Shown piece by piece: positions 8,918 to 17,546 of a DNA stretch of 51,383 bases (position 1 is its first letter; every line of letters begins with the position of its first letter). Below the pieces are notes generated by a model. The model saw only the letters and a list, made by a program, of their open reading frames with translations. It had not been told where the DNA came from and did not search any database. Position numbers and translations under genes: made by a program. The DNA is from Salinimicrobium sediminilitoris (GTDB taxonomy: Bacteria > Bacteroidota > Bacteroidia > Flavobacteriales > Flavobacteriaceae). The stretch is taken from assembly GCF_020866905.1 (NCBI RefSeq), contig NZ_JAIVCC010000015.1, positions 1 through 51,383 on the forward strand. The letters are read 5' to 3'.

Positions 8918-10930
8918 TTCAATAATATAAGCACCGTCCCGCCCGGTATAATAAAAGGGGATGTGGTTTTCAATTGCCGTTTCTTTCCATTTTTTGATGA
9001 AGGAAGGATAATTACTACCATCGGCAATGATCACCATCGGCGTGTAAGTACTCAAAACCCGCTCGAGGTTTAAGCGGGGGGAGCCTGTAAGGAGCAGCTT
9101 AACGTTAGATGGAGTTTCCTGCGGAAGGATTCCGCTGCTGTCAATGACCATCAGAAAATGCCCTTTTTGAAGGTAAATGTTTTTCATAGGTCTTTCTTCT
9201 ATACCGGAGAGATCTTCTCCTACCATATAATTCTGAAGCAGTTTTAAATCTTCGGCCGGTACCTTTAGATCATGGTATACTTCAAGTTTACTCTTCTCCT
9301 TTAACCCAATTACGCTGCTGCGGCTTTTATGAAAGATGATTAGGCGGTCACCCTTTTGAAATTCAGAAGTGATATAAACTGACTGAAGAACTAATACACT
9401 AAAAAGAACAGCAATGATCCTTCTGTAGTTAAAGGATCTCCACAGCAGGAACACGAGGAAGAAAAAGAAATACCAGGATAGGACTTCAGAAAGGTTAAAA
9501 GAAATATCCCTGAATAGAAATTGTTCGTGACCTGCAATCCAGTTCACGGTCTCAATAAGCGTTTCAATGATCCTCTCATAAGCTTCAGCAAGAAAGGAGG
9601 GGAGAATATCTAAAAGTGCCAGAAAGATCACCAGCACGCCCAAAATGAGGATGAGGCCCAGAAAAGGAAGGATGAGTAGGTTTGACAGAAAGAAAAGACC
9701 GGGAAATTGATGAAAATAGTATAAACTTAGAGGTAGGACACCTACCTGCGCAGCAATGGTAACCGTTAAGAGATCCCAGAAATACTTGCCAATTCGGTTA
9801 GAGGGAGAGTAGAGGCGGTGCAAAAGAGGTTGAAAAAGAATAATAGAAAGTACCGCGAGGTAACTAAGTTGAAAACCCACTTCAAAAATCCACTGGGGCT
9901 TGATGAGCAGGAGGAGCATGAGGGATAGGAAAATCGAATTAAGGGCACTGGTTCGCCTGTTGATTTCCATTCCTACCGCCAAAAAACTGAACATGGTAAC
10001 CGCTCTCACTACCGAAGGGGAAAGCCCTGCAAGAATGGCGAAACCCCAGAGACATAAAATGACAATCAGAGTTTTTATCAATTTGCCCTTTTTGAACCTT
10101 TCCAGGGGTTTAAAGATCTGGTGCAGCAGGAGTAATATGATCCCCACGTGCAGCCCCGAAACTGCCAGAATATGAATAGCGCCCGCTGCCGCAAAATTAT
10201 TATAGGTTTCAGCAGAAATGTCCTGCTTTTGGCCCAGCAGCAGTGCCTGGACCAGCGAAAGCTCGTCTTTCCCAAAATTATTTTCTTCTAAGGCGTGAGT
10301 TATTTTCTTTCGAAAGTTTGCCGCTGCAATCCTAACTCCAGAATTGTGGTCTGATAATTTGATATAGGTTCCTTTCCGGGAATCAGATTGTCGCCATACG
10401 TCCTTTCGGGACATAAAAGCGGAGTAATCAAATTGATGTGGATTGAGAGGAGCGGCGATAGGATCCAGAGGCGCGGAAAGCATGATCTTCTCACCTTCCA
10501 AAAATGGCTTTTTAAGGCTGTCTTTTGGAGTGAGAAGAAGGAGTTTCCCATAGGAGGTTTCTCGATTGACCGCTTCAACTTCGGCTATGAATTTCATGCT
10601 GTAGAGATCGGGCTTCAGGCTTTCTTTGATGCTAAGCTTCAGGAGGGGGATTTCTTCCGAAGAGATTTTGTTGAGATAGTGATTTGGCTGATTCTGCGGC
10701 AGGTGAAGGCTGGTGACAAAAATTCCGAGGAGAAAAAAGAGGAGAAGCACACTGCTTCCGAAGAATAGATCGGGGAAAAGCAGCTTTCTTGCCCTAAAGT
10801 AGGCGATGAAAAACAGGGTTAGCCCCGGCAGCAGTGTCAAAAAGGCCATTTTAAGGGGTAATTCCAGGAAAAAGCCGCTCCAAATTCCCAGAAGCAGCAA
10901 AAGGGTGAGTCGGATTATTGCCGTGTTCAA
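8915..10930 (-). CDS. comEC: ComEC/Rec2 family DNA uptake membrane protein
   Basis: A 671-residue polytopic inner-membrane protein related to the ComEC channel that passes single-stranded DNA in natural transformation. The N-terminal part holds hydrophobic helices and an OB-like soluble region. The competence domain is marked by AGAIHILAVSGLHVGII and AGLSPSVVRA. The C-terminal part (from about residue 530) corresponds to the beta-lactamase-like region of longer homologues, but no HxHxDH metal-binding motif is visible, so this form probably lacks that nuclease-like activity. The start is TTG at 10930. Last gene of the surE-lpxB operon. No other competence genes are in the window, so DNA uptake is a family-based inference. 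Confidence 0.88.
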   Translation of the reverse strand: MNTAIIRLTLLLLLGIWSGFFLELPLKMAFLTLLPGLTLFFIAYFRARKLLFPDLFFGSSVLLLFFLLGIFVTSLHLPQNQPNHYLNKISSEEIPLLKLSIKESLKPDLYSMKFIAEVEAVNRETSYGKLLLLTPKDSLKKPFLEGEKIMLSAPLDPIAAPLNPHQFDYSAFMSRKDVWRQSDSRKGTYIKLSDHNSGVRIAAANFRKKITHALEENNFGKDELSLVQALLLGQKQDISAETYNNFAAAGAIHILAVSGLHVGIILLLLHQIFKPLERFKKGKLIKTLIVILCLWGFAILAGLSPSVVRAVTMFSFLAVGMEINRRTSALNSIFLSLMLLLLIKPQWIFEVGFQLSYLAVLSIILFQPLLHRLYSPSNRIGKYFWDLLTVTIAAQVGVLPLSLYYFHQFPGLFFLSNLLILPFLGLILILGVLVIFLALLDILPSFLAEAYERIIETLIETVNWIAGHEQFLFRDISFNLSEVLSWYFFFFLVFLLWRSFNYRRIIAVLFSVLVLQSVYITSEFQKGDRLIIFHKSRSSVIGLKEKSKLEVYHDLKVPAEDLKLLQNYMVGEDLSGIEERPMKNIYLQKGHFLMVIDSSGILPQETPSNVKLLLTGSPRLNLERVLSTYTPMVIIADGSNYPSFIKKWKETAIENHIPFYYTGRDGAYIIE

Positions 10931-10967
10931 ACTATTATTTATCAGGTGTTTACCCGAAGATAATAAT

Positions 10968-11522
10968 TTAAAGTATGCGGCGGGCCATCACAAAATGTTC
11001 GCGCCAATAAGTCTCCTCAAGAGCCGAAATGATCACCCCGCGGGAGGTGCTGGAATGAATGAAAAGGATCTTGTCGTCATCCAGTTGTACTACAAGTCCT
11101 ACATGATTGATGTTCTTTTTTCGCCTGTCGGTTTTAAAAAACAACAGATCTCCGGTTCTTACCTGCGGAAGATCGAGTTGCTCGCCCAATAGTGCCATAT
11201 CCCGGGAGGAGCGTGGCAGTTCAATATTATTTTCTAAAAAACAGGTGTAAACCAGGCCGGAGCAGTCCATGCCCTGGGTAGTGGTGCCCCCGTATTTATA
11301 ACTGGTCCCCAAAAATTGATACGCATAATCTACGATATTGAATGTTTCTTCCGCAAGCTCTTCTATCGTCTCTTCATCGGGATCGTAAAAATCGGGAAGC
11401 GCCGCATAAGACTGTTGTCTTTCGGGAGCTATTTGCTGCTGATGTGCTGCAGTATTTTTTTGGGCACCACAGGAAGTTAAAGTAATAACGAGTAGCAAGA
11501 GTGAGAACTTCCAGATCTTCAT
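10968..11522 (-). CDS. C40 family (NlpC/P60) peptidase, lipoprotein
   Basis: A 184-residue cell-wall peptidase of the NlpC/P60 family. The N terminus is a lipoprotein signal with a lipobox ending at Cys18 (ITLTSC), so it should be anchored to an envelope membrane. The catalytic domain shows MDCSGLVYTCF (Cys87), NINHVGLVV (His140) and FIHSST (His156). These enzymes cut D-Glu/diaminopimelate peptide bonds in peptidoglycan stem peptides. Its start overlaps the lpxB stop by four bases (ATGA), so the genes are coupled. Length is normal for a single-domain member. Confidence 0.88.
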   Translation of the reverse strand: MKIWKFSLLLLVITLTSCGAQKNTAAHQQQIAPERQQSYAALPDFYDPDEETIEELAEETFNIVDYAYQFLGTSYKYGGTTTQGMDCSGLVYTCFLENNIELPRSSRDMALLGEQLDLPQVRTGDLLFFKTDRRKKNINHVGLVVQLDDDKILFIHSSTSRGVIISALEETYWREHFVMARRIL

Positions 11523-12637
11523 GAAGCTGAAATTTTTTCAAAAATAAGACGTGCAGTTTTTTCACTTGCGCCTTTGCCTCCTAATTTTTGCTCCAGTTCA
11601 TAATAATCTGCAAAGACCTTTTTTCTATGTTCCCCGTCCAGAATTTTGAAAAGTTCCTTTTTAAGATTAGGACGTTTAAAGTCATTTTGAATAAGTTCTT
11701 TAACCACTTCCCGCTCCATGATAAGATTTACCAGGGAGATGTATTCCAAATTGATGACCCGTTTTGCGATTTGATAGGAGATAAAATTGCCTTTGTAGCA
11801 AACAACTTCCGGCACCTTGAGAAGGGCAGTTTCCAGGGTAGCTGTACCCGAGGTTACAAGGGCAGCAGTGGATATTTCAAGAACATCATAAGTGCGGTTC
11901 ATTACCAGGTGTACATTTTTCTTTTTAATGAACGGCCGGTAAAACTCCTCTTCCTGGCTGGGTGCTCCTGCGATGACGAATTGGTAATCCTTAAAATCGT
12001 CGGTGACACTCAGCATGATCTCCAGCATTTTGGAGATCTCTTGTTTTCGGCTTCCGGGGAGAAGGGCGATCACAGGCCTGTCGTCTAGGCCATGTTCTTC
12101 TCTTATTTTTTTGATATCTGCGGGAGCGCGATCGGCAATGGCATCAATGAGGGGGTGACCAACAAAATTTACTTTGTAGTCATGTTTGTTCTCATAAAAG
12201 TCTTTCTCAAAAGGCAGGATAACATACATTTCATCGATATCCCGCTGAATGTCCTTTATCCTGTTCTCTTTCCAGGCCCAGATTTGTGGAGAGATATAAA
12301 AATGGGTTTTGTAGCCTTCATTACGGGCCCATTTTGCAATTCGTAAATTAAAGCCGGGATAGTCCACAAAAATGATGACGTGTGGATCCCAATCTTTAAT
12401 GTCTTTTTTACAGAAGGAAATATTGCGCAGAATTGTACGCAGGTTCATAATGACTTCGGCAAAACCCATGAATGCAAGGTCGCGATAGTGCCTCACGGGA
12501 GTGCCGCCTTCGGCCTGCATTAAATCCCCTCCCCAAAACCTGAATTCGGCTTCAGGGTCGGTCTTCTTGAGAGCCTTCATGAGGTTTGCCGCATGTAGGT
12601 CTCCCGAAGCTTCTCCTGCGATAATATAATACTTCAT
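11519..12637 (-). CDS. lpxB: Lipid-A-disaccharide synthase
   Basis: A 372-residue glycosyltransferase (family GT19). It condenses UDP-2,3-diacylglucosamine with lipid X to make the lipid A disaccharide at the inner face of the inner membrane. Diagnostic segments are the N-terminal GEASGDLHAANLMKAL, the FVDYPGFNLRIAKWA stretch, SPQIWAWKENRI and the nucleotide-binding ALLPGSRKQEI. The length is close to the family norm. It sits directly after a small membrane protein (one base between genes) in the surE operon and overlaps the NlpC/P60 gene. Other lpx genes are not in the window. Confidence 0.95.
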   Translation of the reverse strand: MKYYIIAGEASGDLHAANLMKALKKTDPEAEFRFWGGDLMQAEGGTPVRHYRDLAFMGFAEVIMNLRTILRNISFCKKDIKDWDPHVIIFVDYPGFNLRIAKWARNEGYKTHFYISPQIWAWKENRIKDIQRDIDEMYVILPFEKDFYENKHDYKVNFVGHPLIDAIADRAPADIKKIREEHGLDDRPVIALLPGSRKQEISKMLEIMLSVTDDFKDYQFVIAGAPSQEEEFYRPFIKKKNVHLVMNRTYDVLEISTAALVTSGTATLETALLKVPEVVCYKGNFISYQIAKRVINLEYISLVNLIMEREVVKELIQNDFKRPNLKKELFKILDGEHRKKVFADYYELEQKLGGKGASEKTARLIFEKISAS

Positions 12638-12638
12638 A

Positions 12639-12920
12639 TTAAGTGAGCTTAATTATGGCAATGACTACTGCAGCAAGAATCGAGGCCATTAAAACTCCCC
12701 GGGCACGATAGATCTTTTCTTTTTTCAGAAAGTAGAAAAATGGGAGGAAATTCAGGATTGCTCCTGCGGTTATAAGGGTGCCGATAAATCCACCGCGCAT
12801 TGATTCCTGAAGTGTTTCCAACACAGATAAATCTGAAAAAAGCAGGATGTAAATGAGCATCCCAATTAGGTTTGCCGCTATGCCTACCAAAAAACCGATA
12901 AGGATCTCTTTCTTAATCAT
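12639..12920 (-). CDS. Small conserved membrane protein between surE and lpxB
   Basis: A 93-residue protein with three or so hydrophobic segments (about residues 7-28, 42-65 and 76-92) and short charged links (KKEKIYRARG). I do not recognise a named family. It overlaps the 3' end of surE by eight bases and ends one base before the lpxB start, so it is certainly expressed with them. Position suggests an envelope role, but function is unknown. Confidence 0.75.
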   Translation of the reverse strand: MIKKEILIGFLVGIAANLIGMLIYILLFSDLSVLETLQESMRGGFIGTLITAGAILNFLPFFYFLKKEKIYRARGVLMASILAAVVIAIIKLT

Positions 12921-13695
12921 TCAGGTCCCAGGTATTTAGATCCCTAAGGAATTGATGTGCCGTAAGGTCAAATTGAACAGGTACGACAGAAACATAACCC
13001 TGTGAAAGGGCATATTCATCGCTGTCTTCTCCCTCGTCTTCATTGATGAATTTCCCTGAGAGCCAGTAATAATCCCGCCCCTGCGGATTTGTTCTTTTAT
13101 CAAATTCTTCTTCCCACCGGGCATTAGCCTGCCGGCAGACTTTGATTCCCTTGATCTCCGATTCCTTTAACTTCGGAAGGTTTACGTTTAGAACCACCCC
13201 TTTTGGGAGTCCGTGTTTTAGGACCTGCCGGGTAATTCGTTTTATAAACTTCTTACAGGGTTCGAAATCGGCATTTAAGGAATAATCCAAAAGAGAAAAG
13301 CCTATTGCGGGGATCCCTTCAATTCCTGCTTCCACCGCGGCACTCATGGTGCCAGAATAAATTACGTTAATGGAAGAGTTGGAACCATGGTTTACACCAC
13401 TCACACAAAGATCGGGTTTGCGGTGCAGGATTTCCTGGGTTGCGATCTTCACACAATCGGCCGGAGTACCCGAGCAACTGTATTCCTTGTGCTTGTATGT
13501 TTCCTTGACAGTTATCTGGTCACAAAAGAGGGTATCGCTAATGGTAATGGCGTGTCCCATTCCACTCTGCGGACTATCGGGTGCTACCACGATTACATCT
13601 CCCAGCTGCTTCATTACATCTATTAAGGCTCTTATTCCGGGAGCCGTAATTCCGTCATCATTGGTTACTAAGATCAGCGGTTTTTCCTGAGACAT
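12913..13695 (-). CDS. surE: 5'/3'-nucleotidase SurE
   Basis: A 260-residue metal-dependent phosphatase acting on nucleoside 5' and 3' monophosphates. The N-terminal signature VTNDDGITAPGIRAL (Asn12, Asp13, Asp14) binds the divalent metal. The SPQSGMGHAIT loop and SGVNHGSN motif complete the active site. Length fits the family. First gene of a five-gene minus-strand operon (surE, small membrane protein, lpxB, NlpC/P60, comEC). The neighbouring tail-specific protease gene is divergent, with about 125 bases between them. No clear TAnnTTTG box was found upstream. Confidence 0.95.
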   Translation of the reverse strand: MSQEKPLILVTNDDGITAPGIRALIDVMKQLGDVIVVAPDSPQSGMGHAITISDTLFCDQITVKETYKHKEYSCSGTPADCVKIATQEILHRKPDLCVSGVNHGSNSSINVIYSGTMSAAVEAGIEGIPAIGFSLLDYSLNADFEPCKKFIKRITRQVLKHGLPKGVVLNVNLPKLKESEIKGIKVCRQANARWEEEFDKRTNPQGRDYYWLSGKFINEDEGEDSDEYALSQGYVSVVPVQFDLTAHQFLRDLNTWDLND

Positions 13696-13820
13696 TTATG
13701 AAAAATTTATGGCTGCTAAAATAAATTAATTTCCTGAGGAAAGGCTTATATTCGTAAATTAACAAAAAAGGAGAAGACTATAGAAGTTGGCATAGTTTTT
13801 ACTGTATTACAGGTATACTA

Positions 13821-15974
13821 ATGACGAAAATACAATCCATGATGAAAAGGAACTATAAACTACTGGTGCTGGTTTTGCTGTTTGCTGCGGCCTCTTGCAG
13901 TTTTACCACAAAGACATTCAACGACCCCAATAAAGATAAAACCTTAATTGAATTGATATCATACGTTCTTAAAAATGGACATTATGATGCCAAGGAAATT
14001 GATGATTCCTTTTCTTCTGAAGTTTATAAAGATTATCTCGAGGCTCTTGATCCTTTAAAAAGATATTTCTATGCGAGTGATATTGAAGAATTTCAGCAGT
14101 ATGAAACCCTTATCGATGACCAGATAAAAAACAGTGAGATCAACTTTTTCGACCTTACTCATACCCGTTTGCTAGAACGTATGGCCGAAGCTGAAAGGAT
14201 CTACGAAGAAGTCCTTGAAAAGCCTTTCAATTTCAATAAGAATGAGGCGCTGGATACAGATTACAGTAAAAGAGGCTATGTTACCTCTAAAGAAGAAATG
14301 AAGGAAAGATGGAGAAAGCAGCTTAAGTTTTCGGCCATTTCAAATTTTTACGATAAAAAGAAAGAGCAGGAGCGTGAATTGGAGAAGGATCCAGATTATG
14401 CTGTAAAGACAGACGCACAACTTGAAGAGGAAGCCCGGGAATTAACCAAAAATTCTCTAAATGAATATTTTGATTTTAGTGATGACCTTGAGAGAAAAGA
14501 TTGGTTTTCTGTCTATGTCAATGCTATTGTAGAGGAGTTTGATCCACACACTTTCTATTTTGCACCTCAGGACAAAGATCGTTTCGATATGGCCATGAGT
14601 GGAAAGCTTGAAGGTATTGGTGCCCGTCTTCAAAAGAAAAATGATAATGTAAAGATCGTCGAAGTGATCTCCGGAGGTCCGGCCTGGAGAGGCGAAGAAG
14701 TAGAAGTTGGGGATGAGATCATCAAAGTGAAGCAGGAAGACGAGAAAGAGGCTGTAAGTGTTGTAGGAATGCGGCTTGACGATGCAGTTAATTTGATCAA
14801 AGGCCCAAAAGGATCTAAAGTGACCCTTACCCTTAAAAAAGTTGATGGGACAATCCAGGAAGTAGATATTATTCGGGATGTGGTAGAAATAGAAGAAACT
14901 TATGCCAAGGCGGCTAAAGTGGAAAAAAATGGCCGTGTATATGGAGTGATCAACCTACCGAAGTTCTATTTTGATATGGAAGATTATTCCGAAAGAAACG
15001 CAGCTTCCGATGTTAAGAAGGAGATCATAAGACTTAAAAAAGAAGGAATGGACGGGCTTGTGCTTGACCTTAGGAACAATGGAGGAGGATCCTTAAAAAC
15101 TGTTGTGGATATCGCCGGTTTATTTATTAAAGAAGGTCCTATTGTACAGGTTAAATCCAAACTGGAGGGTCAGGAGATATTAAAGGATAATGATTCCTCA
15201 ATCCTTTGGGATGGTCCATTGGTAATACTTGTGAATGAACTTTCGGCCTCGGCTTCAGAAATTCTTGCAGCCGCAATGCAGGATTACAAGAGAGCAGTGA
15301 TCATTGGGAGTAAACAAACCTATGGAAAGGGAACAGTGCAAAATGTGCTTGACCTTAACCGATGGGTGAGAAATAATGATCTCGGAGATCTTGGAGCTTT
15401 GAAAATGACCACCCAGAAGTTCTACAGAGTGAACGGAGGTTCTACTCAATTAGAAGGTGTTAAAAGTGATGTTGTGGTGCCAGATCGTTATTCTTTCATT
15501 GACATAGGGGAGAAGGACCAGAAGAATCCGCTGCCATGGGATCAAATTGAAGCGGCATCTTTTGAGCCGTGGGATGGATATATTGATTTTGAGGAGACAA
15601 TGTCCAACAGCCAAAAGAGAATGGAAGAGAATAAAAATATTGAGCTAATAAAGCAGAACGCCGAATGGATAAGAGATCAGCGTAACAGTACTTCCTTCCC
15701 ACTTAATTATGCTGAATACAGCAGGGAAATGGAGCTCAATGAAGAGCAGGCTAAGAAATTTGATAAAATTTCTGAATATGAGTCTGATCTTAGCTTTGAA
15801 TCTCTTCCTTATGAAAAAGAATTATTCGATGTAGATACCGTGCTTGCTCAAAAGAGAGAAAGATGGCACAAGAACTTAAGGAGTGATATTTATATGGAAG
15901 AGGCTGTTCATGTTCTTGAGGACATGAAGATGAATAACATCAAGAAGTCAGGTCTTGCCGATATTAAAAAATAA
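13821..15974 (+). CDS. prc: Carboxy-terminal processing (tail-specific) protease, lipoprotein
   Basis: An S41-family peptidase of up to 717 residues that degrades or trims envelope proteins from their C termini. A lipoprotein signal with the lipobox LLFAAASC fits better if translation starts at the internal ATG at 13842 (MKRNYKLLV), leaving six or seven fewer residues than the upstream ATG at 13821. A long helical N-terminal region is followed by a PDZ domain (around GGPAWRGEEVEVGDEI). The catalytic domain has DLRNNGGGSL, the nucleophile serine in ELSASASEILAAAM and the lysine in KQTYGKGTVQ, a Ser-Lys dyad. The C-terminal DUF3340-like region is also present. It is followed by a strong terminator and forms its own unit. 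Confidence 0.93.
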   Translation: MTKIQSMMKRNYKLLVLVLLFAAASCSFTTKTFNDPNKDKTLIELISYVLKNGHYDAKEIDDSFSSEVYKDYLEALDPLKRYFYASDIEEFQQYETLIDDQIKNSEINFFDLTHTRLLERMAEAERIYEEVLEKPFNFNKNEALDTDYSKRGYVTSKEEMKERWRKQLKFSAISNFYDKKKEQERELEKDPDYAVKTDAQLEEEARELTKNSLNEYFDFSDDLERKDWFSVYVNAIVEEFDPHTFYFAPQDKDRFDMAMSGKLEGIGARLQKKNDNVKIVEVISGGPAWRGEEVEVGDEIIKVKQEDEKEAVSVVGMRLDDAVNLIKGPKGSKVTLTLKKVDGTIQEVDIIRDVVEIEETYAKAAKVEKNGRVYGVINLPKFYFDMEDYSERNAASDVKKEIIRLKKEGMDGLVLDLRNNGGGSLKTVVDIAGLFIKEGPIVQVKSKLEGQEILKDNDSSILWDGPLVILVNELSASASEILAAAMQDYKRAVIIGSKQTYGKGTVQNVLDLNRWVRNNDLGDLGALKMTTQKFYRVNGGSTQLEGVKSDVVVPDRYSFIDIGEKDQKNPLPWDQIEAASFEPWDGYIDFEETMSNSQKRMEENKNIELIKQNAEWIRDQRNSTSFPLNYAEYSREMELNEEQAKKFDKISEYESDLSFESLPYEKELFDVDTVLAQKRERWHKNLRSDIYMEEAVHVLEDMKMNNIKKSGLADIKK

Positions 15975-16290
15975 GAAGAAGAAAAATTTAGATTCCAAAA
16001 AGGGCTTTTTTTAAAGCCCTTTTTTTATGCCTTATTGGTATTAGAATTAATCACTATAGAATTTAGAATTGATAGGAATATGGATCTTCAGCGGCCTGAT
16101 AAAGAAAAGCATTAGAGCCAACGGGGAGGATAAATAGAGAGATAAGTGGGATTACATTAGCCACTAATTATATTCAGGAAATATCTGCTTCGCTTCGGAA
16201 AGGGGACATCATTAACTCTCCTGCAATCGGAAGAAGTTTTTAAAGATCCTCAGTTATATGTTTGAAATTATATTTCCCTACTCAGGGTGC
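15975..16290. other. Intergenic region between prc and rodA
   Basis: 316 bases without a gene. The first 50 bases hold the prc terminator hairpin (15997-16024). The remaining roughly 264 bases are AT-rich with frequent stops in all frames I checked. One stretch (about 16145-16242) has a short open frame with no recognisable family. I see no RNA gene or repeat here. Confidence 0.6.
15997..16026. terminator. Rho-independent terminator after prc (also usable for rodA)
   Basis: Perfect stem AAAAAGGGCTTT (15997-16008) with AAAGCCCTTTTT (16013-16024), four-base loop, T tract on the plus side and the mirrored U tract on the minus side. It ends prc and may end the rodA operon read from the other side. 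Confidence 0.9.
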
Positions 16291-17541
16291 CTACCAGAAG
16301 GACATTCTATCGGAATCCAGCTTGATGAAAATGAAGAGAAGTATTGTGAACGCCCACAGTCCCGAACCTCCGTAACTAAAGAATGGTAATGGTATTCCCA
16401 CCGTTGGGAATATGCCTATAACCATTCCAATATTCACAAAAAAGTGTACAAAAAGGATCCCTGCAACGCTGTAGCCGTATACCCGGTTAAATTGGGATTT
16501 CTGCCTTTCGGCCATGTGGATGATCCTCAGCATTAAGAAGATAAACAGGAAGATGACCACTGAACTTCCCACAAAACCCCATTCCTCGCCTACCGTACTA
16601 AAGATATAATCTGTATGTTGTTCAGGAACGAAATTTCCTTTTGTCTGGGTGCCTTCAGTCCATCCCTTGCCAAACCAGCTTCCACTGCCAATCGCGATTT
16701 CGCTCTGGTTAGTATTGTAGCCTATTCCGCGGTTATCCACTTCTTTCCCAAGAACAATGTTGAAACGATCGCGGTGACGCTGTTCAAAAATGTTTTGAAA
16801 GATATAATCTACCGAGAAGGAAAGAGCTATAGCCATGATGAGGATGCTCAAATAAACAATGATCCCCGGTTTCTTTCTCTTTCTGAAGAAATACACGAAT
16901 ATGACCACTGCAGTTGCACCAATAGAAACCCAAATAGGACTGAATAGCAGCGTAAGAACAAAGACCAGCACTCCTATCGTACCTGCGATCAAATAGACCC
17001 CGGAAAGTCCTTCCCTGTAAAGCGGAAAGAAAAATGCAGCATAAACCATGGCACTCCCTGCATCGGGTTGTGGTAGAATGATCAAAGCAGGGAGGGCAAT
17101 TATTACAAAGGCCTTGAATTGGTCAGACAGGTCACGAATGTTCGTTTGAATATCACTAATAAACTTTGAAAGGGCCAGAGCAGTTGCCACCTTGGCAAAT
17201 TCTGCCGGCTGTAAGGAAAAGCTTCCGAAGGCATACCAGGAAGTAGCGCCATTAATTGTTTTTCCGAAGAAAAAGAGGCCCAGAATAGAAATCAGGGAAA
17301 TTGTATAGATGACACTTGCAAAACGTTCATAGAATTTCGCTTCCAGGGAGAGTAGAATCACTATTAAAAGTACGCTTAGAAGGATCCATAACAATTGTCT
17401 CCCATAGATCTGTCCGAATTCGAACGCAGAAGTGACAGTATCATCAAGTGATGCCGAATAAATATTAACCCACCCAATTGCTACCAGTAAGAAATAAATA
17501 AGAATAGTAAGCCAGTCGAACTGGGAAATTGTCTTGGGCAT
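16291..17541 (-). CDS. rodA: Rod shape-determining protein RodA (SEDS glycosyltransferase)
   Basis: A 416-residue inner-membrane SEDS-family peptidoglycan polymerase for lateral wall growth, working with PBP2. It has about ten hydrophobic helices. SEDS signatures include the SFSLQPAEFAKVATALAL segment, the LPQPDAGSAMVYAAFF stretch, and the C-terminal VGIPLPFFSYGGSGLWA. The QHTDYIFSTVGEEWGF loop is typical of RodA/FtsW. Five bases separate it from the upstream PBP2 gene. The mre/mrdA context favours RodA over FtsW. Last gene of the elongasome operon. Confidence 0.94.
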   Translation of the reverse strand: MPKTISQFDWLTILIYFLLVAIGWVNIYSASLDDTVTSAFEFGQIYGRQLLWILLSVLLIVILLSLEAKFYERFASVIYTISLISILGLFFFGKTINGATSWYAFGSFSLQPAEFAKVATALALSKFISDIQTNIRDLSDQFKAFVIIALPALIILPQPDAGSAMVYAAFFFPLYREGLSGVYLIAGTIGVLVFVLTLLFSPIWVSIGATAVVIFVYFFRKRKKPGIIVYLSILIMAIALSFSVDYIFQNIFEQRHRDRFNIVLGKEVDNRGIGYNTNQSEIAIGSGSWFGKGWTEGTQTKGNFVPEQHTDYIFSTVGEEWGFVGSSVVIFLFIFLMLRIIHMAERQKSQFNRVYGYSVAGILFVHFFVNIGMVIGIFPTVGIPLPFFSYGGSGLWAFTILLFIFIKLDSDRMSFW

Positions 17542-17546
17542 AGCTG

